64,000 bases of DNA from contig NZ_BMGP01000006.1 of assembly GCF_014640255.1 (NCBI RefSeq), positions 1-64,000 of the forward strand. The letters are read 5' to 3'. The stretch's first letter is position 1; each line of letters starts with the position of its first letter. A program made the translations under genes and the position numbers. Below the pieces are notes generated by a model. It had not been told where the DNA came from and made no database searches. It worked only from the letters and a program-made list of their open reading frames with translations. Positions 42,431 through 50,890 of this stretch are shown here, in pieces. Origin of the DNA: Subtercola lobariae (GTDB lineage: Bacteria > Actinomycetota > Actinomycetes > Actinomycetales > Microbacteriaceae).

Positions 42431-43467
42431 CCGACAGTGCAACAGAAACGACGTCAACCACGATCGCAGCAGCAGATTCGACGCGCGACCTGGCGAAGCT
42501 GCCCAAAGGCCACCTGCACCTGCACATGGAGGCGGCTATTCGCGCCGAAACCCTGACCGCCATGTGCGTCGCGGCCGGCATCGAAATCGAGCTGCCCGAT
42601 CTCACGCAGACCTACAGCGACTTCTCGGCGTTCAGCGCGACCTACCGCAGCATGCTCGCCGTGCTGGTAGAGCCAGAGAATCTCTTTCGTTTGATCGACG
42701 AATCTGTCGAAGACGCCGCACGCGAGGGTGTGGTCTACGTGGAGTTCGGCGCCAGCCCGCACTTCTACATCGACACGTTCGGCCCGGTCGAGCGGGCGCT
42801 GCAGATCATGATCGACACGTGTGCCGAGGCCGGGGCGAAGTGGGGTGTCGAGATCGGGCTGATGATCACCATCGACCGCACCGAGAGCGTGGAGGTGGCA
42901 AACGCCTACGCCGCGGTGGCTGCTGCTTTCGCCGGTCGGGGTGTCGTGTCGTTGGGGCTCGCGAACGACGAGCGCGGGCATCCGGCAGAAGACTTCGAAG
43001 AGGCGTTCACCATTGGCCGGGCCGCCGGGTTGCTCTCGACGCCGCACGCCGGTGAACTCGCCGGGCCGGAGCAGGTGTGGAAGGCCGTCGAAGTGCTGGG
43101 AGCGAACCGCATTCTGCACGGGGTCACGAGCGTCGAAGACCCTGCGCTGATGGCGCGGCTCGCCGCCGACGGCGTCTGCCTCGACGTGTGCCCCACCTCG
43201 AATCTGCTGCTGTCGGTAGTCGGCGAAATCGATGCCCACCCGCTTAGAGTGCTGCTCGATGCGGGGGTGCGCTGCTCGATCAACGCCGACGACCCGGTGC
43301 TGTTCGGGCCGAACATCCTCTCAGAATACGAACTCTGTCGCTCGGTGCTGGGGCTGACGGATGCTCAGCTCGCCGCCTGCGCCTGGAGCTCCATCGAGTG
43401 CGGCGGTGGCTCCGCCGAGCTCAAGGCGCGCTCGAAGCTCGCCATCGAGGAGTGGCTCGCGAGCTGA
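42427..43467 (+). CDS. adenosine deaminase-family hydrolase
   Basis: This 346-aa TIM-barrel enzyme has metal motif LPKGHLHLHMEAAIR, STPHAGELAG, the metal histidine in ILHGVTS, CPTSNLLL and SINADDPVLFG. These give the superfamily residues. The usual E-G-(S/A) after the metal histidines is E-A-A here, so specificity may differ from adenosine. The GTG at 42427 overlaps the hydrolase stop as GTGA, with AGAGGAGG upstream. It probably deaminates an aminopurine or its nucleoside and completes the operon. Confidence 0.88.
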   Translation: MTDSATETTSTTIAAADSTRDLAKLPKGHLHLHMEAAIRAETLTAMCVAAGIEIELPDLTQTYSDFSAFSATYRSMLAVLVEPENLFRLIDESVEDAAREGVVYVEFGASPHFYIDTFGPVERALQIMIDTCAEAGAKWGVEIGLMITIDRTESVEVANAYAAVAAAFAGRGVVSLGLANDERGHPAEDFEEAFTIGRAAGLLSTPHAGELAGPEQVWKAVEVLGANRILHGVTSVEDPALMARLAADGVCLDVCPTSNLLLSVVGEIDAHPLRVLLDAGVRCSINADDPVLFGPNILSEYELCRSVLGLTDAQLAACAWSSIECGGGSAELKARSKLAIEEWLAS

Positions 43468-43537
43468 GCGCGGCGCGGCATTCTTGCGCGAATCGCGGGC
43501 TCGAGACAAGCCCCACGACGAGGTGACCTCGGCGGGG

Positions 43538-43552
43538 TATAACGGTGGAATG
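43538..43552 (+). promoter_or_regulatory. -10 element for a leaderless SnoaL-like gene
   Basis: TATAAC (43538-43543) ends six bases before the ATG at 43550, so transcription would start at or next to the start codon. Confidence 0.5.
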
Positions 43553-43993
43553 ACTGACTCACCCATCGAAGAGGTGCCGGGCGGGCATCCGGCAGCCTCG
43601 GCGCGCGCCGGCGCCGGCGCCGGGGCCACGAATGCTGCCGAGTTCGCCGTCGCCGACTGGATTAACCGGTACGAGACGGCGTGGGAGACGAACGAGCCCG
43701 ACGACATCAGGGCGCTGTTCACGCCCGATGCCACCTACCGCACCGAGCCGTACGCCGCACCGTGGACGGCTCACGACGAAATCGTGGCCGGCTGGGTGGC
43801 CATCAAAGACCTGCCGGGCGATGCGGTTTTCGCGTGGCATCCGCTCGCCGTCACGCCCGACGTCGCGACCATTGAGGCCGTCACCGACTACCCGCGCGAG
43901 CACCGCACGTTCAACAATCTGTGGGTCATTCGGTTGGCTGAAGACGGCCGCGCCTCAGACTTCACGGAGTGGTACATGCAGCAGCCAGCGTAA
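43550..43993 (+). CDS. SnoaL/NTF2-like nuclear-transport-factor-fold protein
   Basis: This 147-aa protein has a flexible Gly/Ala-rich N-terminus and then an NTF2-like cone: VADWINRYETAWETNEPDDIRALFTPDATYRTEPYAAPWTAHDEIVAGWVAIKDLPGDAVF. It ends FNNLWVIRLAEDGRASDFTEWYMQQPA. Such proteins serve as small enzymes or ligand binders. The catalytic role is not evident. The TAA stop of this gene forms part of the -10 of the next gene. It is probably leaderless. Confidence 0.82.
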   Translation: MTDSPIEEVPGGHPAASARAGAGAGATNAAEFAVADWINRYETAWETNEPDDIRALFTPDATYRTEPYAAPWTAHDEIVAGWVAIKDLPGDAVFAWHPLAVTPDVATIEAVTDYPREHRTFNNLWVIRLAEDGRASDFTEWYMQQPA

Positions 43994-44005
43994 AATCGTG
44001 GCGTG
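43991..44005 (+). promoter_or_regulatory. -10 element overlapping the upstream stop codon
   Basis: TAAAAT (43991-43996) includes the TAA stop of the SnoaL-like gene and ends six bases before the GTG start at 44003, a near-ideal leaderless promoter. Confidence 0.55.
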
Positions 44006-44431
44006 ACGACCTCATCGACCGAGCCCGCGCCCTTCGGCAAGAAAGACGTCGGCAGCGGAAAGCTCGCCGACTACCGCTTCAACATGCTCCCCAAGAACAC
44101 CAAGGTCACCTTGCAATTGGCAGGCAGCGACCCCTTTCAAGACGTCATTAGCGACGCTCAGGGCCGAATCGGCTCGCGTGGCGATCTGCAGGCCTTCGTG
44201 GCGCGATGCACCGCAGACGAAGAGCGCACCGACGCACCCATTGCGGTGCGCTTCTTCATCGACTCGCGGATGACCGGGGTGGTCGGCTGGGTTCCGCGAG
44301 GTCTTGAGGCGGCGGTCATCGACACCCTCACCCGCCTCGAGACCGCGGGGCGAACGCCGCGCATTCCGGCCGCCATCGTGAAGACGCGGCACGGCCTGCG
44401 GGTCGATCTGTTGCTCGGGCTGACGCGGTAG
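44003..44431 (+). CDS. conserved hypothetical protein
   Basis: This 142-aa protein has no family that I recognise with confidence. It contains FGKKDVGSGKLADYRFNMLPKNTKVTLQLAGSDPFQDVI and DSRMTGVVGWVPRGLEAAVIDTLTRLETAG, ending in RHGLRVDLLLGLTR. The GxVPRGLE pattern loosely recalls HIRAN-like folds, but that is only a resemblance. No signal peptide or membrane segment is seen. The GTG start is very likely leaderless, with TAAAAT six bases upstream. Confidence 0.75.
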   Translation: MTTSSTEPAPFGKKDVGSGKLADYRFNMLPKNTKVTLQLAGSDPFQDVISDAQGRIGSRGDLQAFVARCTADEERTDAPIAVRFFIDSRMTGVVGWVPRGLEAAVIDTLTRLETAGRTPRIPAAIVKTRHGLRVDLLLGLTR

Positions 44432-44626
44432 CGCGTGGTTCTCGTTCGCTCGGGCTTCGAGCGCCAGACGCCTCGCCGACGCTCAGAACTCGCACCAGGT
44501 TGCCCCCCGCGCACGAATTCGGCCGGAACTTCACGAAATCGCTGACGAATCTTGCCTAGGGTCGTAGAACACCCGCAGCTCAGCGGGGCGGCTCAGCCTG
44601 CAGTTCAGTCACGATCGGAGGTTCTC

Positions 44627-46060
44627 ATGTCTCAATTCACTACAGACGCCATCACCGGCGAACCCGAGGTCGTCGAAGACGAGCCTTCGCGAGGCGCCAG
44701 CCGGGCATCCGTTTCGCTGCCGGCGGCGTGGCCGAGCCTCAAGGCCGCCGTGACCTCGCTTCGGGGGTATCAGCGGCCCGATGGCTCGGTCGACCCGGCC
44801 GTCGTGAGCCGCAGCCGTGAGCTGCACGAACTCGTCGACACCATCATCGACGCGTTGGGAGCACTCGCCGGCGACTTCGCGTACGACGCCGACTACCTTG
44901 CCGCGAGCGTGCGCGACTTCGAGCGCTGGGTCACCGGCGGCTTCGGCGTGCCCGACTTCTTCGACTCGCTGGTGGCATTTCACCCCGAATTGCACCGAGT
45001 GGATGCCCTGCAGCACGTCGTCGTCTTTCCGATGTACACCCAGAACGGCAGCCCCGACAAGCTCTTCGAGGCGGTGGCGATGCAGGTCATCTGGCCCGAC
45101 TTCGTTGCCGAACTCGAGGCGGGCGACTACTCGAACAAGCTGTTCGTGCCCTTGCGGTTTCTCGATTTCACCGACGGGTACAACACGAACTCGGCCGTTC
45201 TGTTTCCTGAAACGGTGTCGATGCGCGCGATTCCCGCATTCACCTGGGGCGCCATTTTCGCCGATCGTGAAGCGGCACGCTTTCGGCTCGTCGTTTGCGC
45301 CGCGGCCGAGGTCACCCGCCTCGAACTGCCTGCCGGGGCGGCCGAACTCCTCGAGAGTCAGCACCTCGCCGAAGAGACTTTCGTGATGTGGGATCTTATT
45401 CACGACCGCACACATATGCGCGGAGATCTGCCGTTCGACCCGTTCATGATCAAGCAGCGCATGCCGTTCTTCTTGTATTCGCTCGAAGAACTGCGCTGCG
45501 ACCTGACGGCGTTTCGCGAGGCAGTGCGCATCGAACGGACCGGTGTTTCGGCCGGCTATTCGGCGAAGACGGTGGCCACAGCCGCGCGGGTTCAATACGC
45601 GGTCATCTTCGACCGGGTCTTCAGATTCGCCATCTCGGGTACCCGAGTGCGCAACTACGACGGCCTCGGCGGCCAACTGCTGTTCGCGTGGCTCCACCAG
45701 AAGCACGTGCTGCACTGGACAGACACGAGGCTGACGTTCGACTGGCCAGAGGTGGCCGATCAGGTCATCGCCTTGGGTGCGGCCATCGACGAGCTGTACT
45801 GGCGATCGATCGACCGACCCAAAACGGCGCATTGGCTCGCGGCCTATGAGCTCGTTTCGTCGACCGTCACGCCGAACCCCGCATCGGTGTGGTCGAGGGG
45901 CGCGGATGCCCTGCCCCTCGACGGGCCACCCCGAGGTCTCACCGACGCGGTGCTTCCCGATGAATTTCCGTTGTCGATGTTCTTCGAGGCGCTTTCGAAG
46001 AAGATGACCGGAGTGATCGAGCAGACGGCGGGCATCACGGGTATCTCGGTTATCGACTGA
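44627..46060 (+). CDS. DUF6421-family protein
   Basis: This 477-aa soluble protein begins MSQFTTDAITGEPEVVEDEPSRG. It has recurring aromatic and acidic segments such as FHPELHRVDALQHVVVFPMYTQNGSPDKLFEAV, MWDLIHDRTHMRGDLPFDPFMIKQRMPFFLYSLEELRCDLTAF and LLFAWLHQKHVLHWTDTRLTFDWPEV. I associate this pattern with the actinobacterial DUF6421 group, from memory and without a search. The HDRTHMRGDLPFDPF segment has His, Asp and Arg that could bind metal. Function unknown. The ATG has GGAGG seven bases upstream. Confidence 0.75.
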   Translation: MSQFTTDAITGEPEVVEDEPSRGASRASVSLPAAWPSLKAAVTSLRGYQRPDGSVDPAVVSRSRELHELVDTIIDALGALAGDFAYDADYLAASVRDFERWVTGGFGVPDFFDSLVAFHPELHRVDALQHVVVFPMYTQNGSPDKLFEAVAMQVIWPDFVAELEAGDYSNKLFVPLRFLDFTDGYNTNSAVLFPETVSMRAIPAFTWGAIFADREAARFRLVVCAAAEVTRLELPAGAAELLESQHLAEETFVMWDLIHDRTHMRGDLPFDPFMIKQRMPFFLYSLEELRCDLTAFREAVRIERTGVSAGYSAKTVATAARVQYAVIFDRVFRFAISGTRVRNYDGLGGQLLFAWLHQKHVLHWTDTRLTFDWPEVADQVIALGAAIDELYWRSIDRPKTAHWLAAYELVSSTVTPNPASVWSRGADALPLDGPPRGLTDAVLPDEFPLSMFFEALSKKMTGVIEQTAGITGISVID

Positions 46061-46065
46061 CCTCA

Positions 46066-46143
46066 CTGCTGGCACCGGTCGGGCGGGGCACGCTGCTGGC
46101 ACCGCCGACCGGGCACGCTGTTGCCCCGCCGGCGGCCCACACG
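46066..46143. repeat. three imperfect 25-27 bp tandem repeats
   Basis: Units starting CTGCTGGCACCG (46066), CTGCTGGCACCG (46093) and CTGTTGCCCCG (46118) follow one another, each ending in a (G/C)CACG or CACACG motif. They lie between the DUF6421 stop and a small membrane protein gene. Confidence 0.6.
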
Positions 46144-46159
46144 TTCGTGTACCGGTTCG

Positions 46160-46330
46160 TCAGGGCGCGAAGCTCGGTGCCGGCTGGCCCGGAACATCGG
46201 GCGCCGGCCCGGTCACAATCGCCGGCGACCCAGGAACCACGTGCGCAACCGCGATTGTCAGCGGTACCAGCACGACCGCAAGCACCGCCAGGGTCACCAC
46301 GATGAAGATCAGGGTTCTGAGCGTGCGCAT
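46160..46330 (-). CDS. small single-pass membrane protein
   Basis: This 56-aa protein has a basic start (MRTLRTL), one hydrophobic segment IFIVVTLAVLAVVLVPLTIAVA and a Pro-rich tail (VPGSPAIVTGPAPDVPGQPAPSFAP). It may be a small membrane-anchored or secreted peptide. The ATG at 46330 is the natural start for a membrane protein; an upstream frame extension from 46420 has no ribosome binding site. It lies 50 bp from the nucleotidase gene end on the same strand. No homologue is recognised. Confidence 0.5.
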   Translation of the reverse strand: MRTLRTLIFIVVTLAVLAVVLVPLTIAVAHVVPGSPAIVTGPAPDVPGQPAPSFAP

Positions 46331-46380
46331 GCTGCCTACTCTGCCCTCTCGCCCGTCAGAAGTACACCGCCGCGCCAGAG

Positions 46381-48654
46381 TCAGAACGTGCGTGGGTTCG
46401 TGACTGTCACCTCCGCCCACCCGATGAGAGAACCGTCGCCGGCGTACACGGCGAATGGATGCTCGCCCGGCGAATACCCGGCCGGAACCCGCACATCCAC
46501 TCCCCCGCCGCGCACCGCTGCCGTCGTTACCTTCAGCTGCGGCTGATAGCCCACCACCGAAACCGTGCGCCCGTCATGCCCGGCAAGGGCGAGATGCACA
46601 AGGGAACCCGCCTGCACGGGGCTCGGTGAGGCCGCGACGCTCGCGAAGACCGTCTGATTGCCGTCGTTCAAGGCTGAGACCGGCAATGCCGGCAGCGCCG
46701 AAATCTGCAGAGGAACAACGGCCGAGGTGTTCGACTCGGGCACCCGCACCGTGAGGTAGTGCATACCCGCCTCGCCATCACCCGGAATCGTCGCCGTGAT
46801 TGCGGCGCGGCCGACTTCATCGGTTGTGTCGACGACGGTCGGGTCGATGGCTGCTGAGCCAACGGCCACACCGTCGTAGTCGAGTTCGACGCGCGTCGCA
46901 GGCGCTTCACCCCCGCTGAAGAGCAGCGACGAGAGGGTCACGGTTATCGCGTCTGAGGGCGAATAGCCGTTCGCGTCGGGTGCGCTCAGGTGAACGCCGA
47001 TGGCGCGCTGGCTGTAGTCGGGTGAAACAACGGGATGGGCGTGAAAGTAGTCGACCATCGAGTCGAGATCGATTTTGCCCGAGTCGGCCCGGTGCGTGCC
47101 CGATGCGAAGGTGGTGAAATTGTCTCCACCGTCGGCTAAGAACTTGTTTGCCGTCACGGTGAAGGAGTCGGTGGCAGAAATCACGTGGCCGGCAAGTGTC
47201 ATGTCGGTGATGCGAGCTCCGCTCGGCTTGGTCGGGTCGTACGTGTAGGTGAATCCGCGCGATACTCCGAGCTTCAAGAAGGGCCTGCTTGCCCCGCTGG
47301 GCTGCCACTGCTGCTCGAGAATCTGGCGAATTTGAGCGCCCGTCAGTGTGAGGGTGACAAGGGTGTTAGCGAACGGCTGCACGTTGGCGAGCTCTCGATA
47401 GCTGACACTTCCGTCAGCATCTCCCGGGCCCCATGAGGCGTAGGTCAGATCGGTTCTGAGACCGCCGGGGTTCATGAAGGCGATCTGTGAACCGGCGTCT
47501 TTCGTCGCGTCGAGCTGAACGTCTGCCACGAAGTTGCCGAGTGTCGATTCTCCACCGCGATTGTCTTCGACGCCGCCCGTTTGCTTCGCCTTGTTGAAGT
47601 CGGCGGTGATACTGCCGACTTTTTCGTTGCCCTTGACCGCTGCCACGGCGACCGCATCACTCACGATTGCTGACACTGCCGGGTCGGCAGGAAATCGCGG
47701 TGAGGTGTCGGGGTTGGTGAGAGGAACGATTTCTGAAGTCATCGACTGCACCTCATGCGTGGTCTCATCGACCTTCACTGCGAGGTGACCGATGTTCTCA
47801 CCGTATTCGCCGGCTTGCAGCACCGGGCGAATACGGCCGGCCGGCCATCCGGAGACCGGCAACGCATGGTTGTAGACCTGATGGGTGTGGCCAGACACGA
47901 TGGCGTCGATGTTGGTATCGACACCGGTCACGATGGTGCCGAACGCTGAATCGTCAGTGGAGTCGGCGAGCGCGGGGGTGGCCGCGCCCTCGTGCACCAA
48001 AAGCACGATGACGTCAGCCTCACCGTTCGTCGGGTCACCGTCAGAGAGCTGGTCGGCGACCCTGTTGACCTCGGGCACGATGGGCTTCACCTGCAAACCG
48101 GCGAGCGCTGACGACCCGACAAGTGACGGCAGCTGTTCGGTCACGGCTCCGACGAACCCGATGCGTACGCCGTCGACCACCGAGATGGAGTACTGGTCGT
48201 ACGCCGGTTTGCCCGTGGCCGTGTCGTACAGGTTCGCTGCAAGGTAGGGGAAATCGGCGGTGGGAATCACCCGGCCATCGACATCGCTTCGCCCGCGATC
48301 GAATTCGTGGTTGCCGAGGGCAGAAGCGCTCAACTTCATCGAGTTCAATGCGTCGAGCGTCGGTTTGTCTTGCTGAATGTACGACGTGAAAGTGGATGCG
48401 CCGATGTTGTCACCTGCCGAGACCAACACGGTATTCGGGTTGGCTGCCGTGTAGTGATCGACAGCGCCCGCGAGCACGGCGGCGCCTGCCACAACACCAC
48501 CTGCCTCGAGGCGGCCGTGAAAGTCGTTGATGCTGAGGAGATCGAGGGAGATCGTCGATGCGGCTTCAGCCGGAGCGGCGGCGATGCCCGCAACCCCCGT
48601 ACTTGTTGCCACGAGCATGGCTGCAGCGAGAGCCATAGTGAATGGGCGGTTCAT
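46381..48654 (-). CDS. secreted 5'-nucleotidase/metallophosphatase
   Basis: This 757-aa protein has a signal peptide (MNRPFTMALAAAMLVATSTGVAGIAAAPAEA). The metallophosphatase motifs are DLLSINDFHGRLE, SAGDNIGAS, ALGNHEFDRG, and VSGHTHQVYNH. The 5'-nucleotidase C-terminal domain follows (FMNPGGLRTDL, LTGAQIRQILEQQW, FTVTANKFLADGGDNF). The final ~190 residues are immunoglobulin-like. It dephosphorylates extracellular nucleotides to nucleosides. No LPxTG is present. Its ATG overlaps the nuclease stop (ATGA), so nuclease and nucleotidase are produced together. Confidence 0.93.
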   Translation of the reverse strand: MNRPFTMALAAAMLVATSTGVAGIAAAPAEAASTISLDLLSINDFHGRLEAGGVVAGAAVLAGAVDHYTAANPNTVLVSAGDNIGASTFTSYIQQDKPTLDALNSMKLSASALGNHEFDRGRSDVDGRVIPTADFPYLAANLYDTATGKPAYDQYSISVVDGVRIGFVGAVTEQLPSLVGSSALAGLQVKPIVPEVNRVADQLSDGDPTNGEADVIVLLVHEGAATPALADSTDDSAFGTIVTGVDTNIDAIVSGHTHQVYNHALPVSGWPAGRIRPVLQAGEYGENIGHLAVKVDETTHEVQSMTSEIVPLTNPDTSPRFPADPAVSAIVSDAVAVAAVKGNEKVGSITADFNKAKQTGGVEDNRGGESTLGNFVADVQLDATKDAGSQIAFMNPGGLRTDLTYASWGPGDADGSVSYRELANVQPFANTLVTLTLTGAQIRQILEQQWQPSGASRPFLKLGVSRGFTYTYDPTKPSGARITDMTLAGHVISATDSFTVTANKFLADGGDNFTTFASGTHRADSGKIDLDSMVDYFHAHPVVSPDYSQRAIGVHLSAPDANGYSPSDAITVTLSSLLFSGGEAPATRVELDYDGVAVGSAAIDPTVVDTTDEVGRAAITATIPGDGEAGMHYLTVRVPESNTSAVVPLQISALPALPVSALNDGNQTVFASVAASPSPVQAGSLVHLALAGHDGRTVSVVGYQPQLKVTTAAVRGGGVDVRVPAGYSPGEHPFAVYAGDGSLIGWAEVTVTNPRTF

Positions 48655-50606
48655 TTGGTGCCTCCGGTAGGGAGCGTGGGCGGGGTGTTGAGCGCGAGCC
48701 TCAAACCCACCAGCAGTGGGTCGTGATCCGACGATCGGTAGGGGTCTTTGGGGTTCAAGAAGTTCGTGACGTTCGCATTCACATACGAGTACTGGCGAGC
48801 CGGCGCCTCGACGGAGTTGATGTTCCAGATGTCTGTGCCGGTAACGATTGTTGCGGCGGCAGGCGAAGCGAAGACGTGGTCGAGAGAGCCGGATTCGCCA
48901 TCGAACGAATATGACGCCTTACCGGTGGCGGCACCGAGGTCGGTGTAGCCAGCCGACCGAACGGCGATCACGGGGTCTTCTTGTTCGAGCGCGTTGAAGT
49001 CGCCGATCAGAAACACCTTGTCGTCGTGCATGCTCGAGCTCAGGCCAGCAGCAAAATCGACGAGCGCATGCGCTTCGCGGGTTCGGTCGCCGTTGTAAGC
49101 GCCTTCTCCGGCGTCGACGTTGTCTCCGGTTGCCCCGGTGCCGGTCTTCGACTTGAAGTGGTTCGAAACGACGAGGAATGTTTCGTCTGGGTCGCCGTAG
49201 ACGGGTCTGAATTGCTGAGCATCCGGTTCCCGGGCGTCGTCGAACGGAGAAGGGCCGAGCAAGATGACCGACTCGCCGATTGGTTCGACGATGGAACTGC
49301 GGTAGATGAACCCAGTGCGAATGACATCTTCGTCGGCGGCAGAGGGAACGAGCGCCGGGGAGGGCACGTACTTCCAGTCTGTTCCGCCGTCTGCCTTGTT
49401 GATGGCGTCGACGAGTATGCCGAGGGCATGGTCTCGGTTCATGCCGAGTTTGGCCGAATTCTCGATCTCTTCGAGCGAGATGACATTGGCGCCGAGAGCC
49501 AAAATGGCGGCCACGATCTTGCTCTCTTGCTGCTCGAAGTGCGCCTCGGTTGCCGCGCCTCGCACGCCGCAGCCCGGGTCGTCGCTGTTATTCACGGTGA
49601 CCGGGTTGCCTGCGCGATCGGCATAGAACGTGCATCCGGTTCGGTCTTCACCAGTGGTGGGAAAGAAGTTCAGCACGTTGAACGTACCGAGCTTGACAGT
49701 GCCGCCGATGTCTGCAGGGTGTGCGGTTCTGGTGTTCGAGAAGACAACGGGTGACGCGAGCGTTTCGTTCGATCCGGTGACCTCGGCGGTGGGCTGAAAA
49801 CGCCACGCGTTGTTTCGGTAGTCGAGCACGACGGGCTTCGTGAAGGTCACCGCGGCGCCCACTCGCACCGGCGCCGACAAATAGGGCACCGGCTTCGAGG
49901 TATTGGCGGCTGCAGAGAAGTTCGTGCTCGCACCGTCGTCGAGCCACACTGCTTTCGCCAGGTTTGCGGCCACAGTGGCCGCATACGCCGTGCTACCGAC
50001 TCCGCCCGCACTGGTGGGAGCGACGAGCGGAGTCGTTCCAGCGGCGAGCTCGATCTGCCCGTATTGCGCTGCCGACGAGAGCCCGGTGACGGTGAAGGCG
50101 CCCTGGGGAGCGACCAGCATTCCTTCAAGCGATTCGCGCAGCGCGTCTGTCGCGGGGTAGGCGACTGTCGCAGGCAAGGGAGCGGCGAGCCCAGCCGGGT
50201 CTGCGTGGTTCACACCGCCGACTGCAGCAGAGATTTCAGTCAGACCGGCATACTCACTGACTTTGCCGGTGACTTCGACGTAGTCGCCCACAGTCACGGG
50301 TGCCGCACTGGCCCCGATGAACACGAAAACAGCGTCAGACGCGTGATGAGTCGATGGGTCGACCGCACCCCCTGTCGCTGCCGTCTGAAGGTAGAAGCCG
50401 TTGAAACCGCCCGTGGGATACGCGGCGGTTACGAAACCCCGAGTCGTCACCGTCGAACCTACGAACGGGCTGGCAGAACCAGACCCCTGAATCTCGGCTA
50501 TCGACAAGGTCGAGGCAAGCGCGGAAGGAAGGGCGACCGCCGAAAAGCATGCGGCAGCAGCGAGAATTGCAGCGCACAGCGCCGCCGTTCGGATGGATGG
50601 GCGCAC
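48651..50606 (-). CDS. secreted ExeM/NucH-type endonuclease/exonuclease/phosphatase
   Basis: This 651-aa protein starts at GTG 50606 with a signal peptide (VRPSIRTAALCAAILAAAACFSAVALPSALAS). An OB-fold-like domain follows (GFVTAAYPTGGFNGFYLQT), then the EEP nuclease domain with KLGTFNVLNFF, VISLEEIENS, VVSNHFKSK, FLIGDFNALEQEDP and a final SSDHDPLLVG. These are the residues of DNase I-like extracellular nucleases. It cuts extracellular nucleic acid and is coupled to the nucleotidase gene downstream. A promoter lies at 50710-50739 with a leader of about 97 nt. Confidence 0.9.
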   Translation of the reverse strand: MRPSIRTAALCAAILAAAACFSAVALPSALASTLSIAEIQGSGSASPFVGSTVTTRGFVTAAYPTGGFNGFYLQTAATGGAVDPSTHHASDAVFVFIGASAAPVTVGDYVEVTGKVSEYAGLTEISAAVGGVNHADPAGLAAPLPATVAYPATDALRESLEGMLVAPQGAFTVTGLSSAAQYGQIELAAGTTPLVAPTSAGGVGSTAYAATVAANLAKAVWLDDGASTNFSAAANTSKPVPYLSAPVRVGAAVTFTKPVVLDYRNNAWRFQPTAEVTGSNETLASPVVFSNTRTAHPADIGGTVKLGTFNVLNFFPTTGEDRTGCTFYADRAGNPVTVNNSDDPGCGVRGAATEAHFEQQESKIVAAILALGANVISLEEIENSAKLGMNRDHALGILVDAINKADGGTDWKYVPSPALVPSAADEDVIRTGFIYRSSIVEPIGESVILLGPSPFDDAREPDAQQFRPVYGDPDETFLVVSNHFKSKTGTGATGDNVDAGEGAYNGDRTREAHALVDFAAGLSSSMHDDKVFLIGDFNALEQEDPVIAVRSAGYTDLGAATGKASYSFDGESGSLDHVFASPAAATIVTGTDIWNINSVEAPARQYSYVNANVTNFLNPKDPYRSSDHDPLLVGLRLALNTPPTLPTGGTK

Positions 50607-50709
50607 GTGCCCCTGCTCTCGTGATGTAGTAGAAACGTGATCTCGGCACGCGCAAAGCTCACGCTTGCGGCCCCCACCGAAGACCCCTCGGGCGGGGGCC
50701 ATGAAGATG

Positions 50710-50739
50710 AGAATAGATCACTATCGAGGTCTGATGCAA
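50710..50739 (-). promoter_or_regulatory. probable promoter of the nuclease-nucleotidase operon
   Basis: On the minus strand TTGCAT (50739-50734) and TATTCT (50715-50710) are 18 bases apart. A GC-rich stem, GGCCCCC/GGGGGCC, near 50676-50700 lies in the predicted leader. Between it and the divergent aldolase gene, the 50607-50890 gap holds a second 9-bp repeat, GGCGCAACG/CGTTGCGCC, near 50809-50849. Confidence 0.5.
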
Positions 50740-50890
50740 GGCTCATCTCGATCATTTAGCTCATCGTCTGATTTTTTCGGCAAGGAGTAGACCGGTAGGC
50801 GGCGACCTTGGCGCAACGGCCGGGCCCGCACGCGGGGGCGTTGCGCCGAACGCAAGACGAGTGCGCGAGAGGTACGAGAGACTGGATGCC

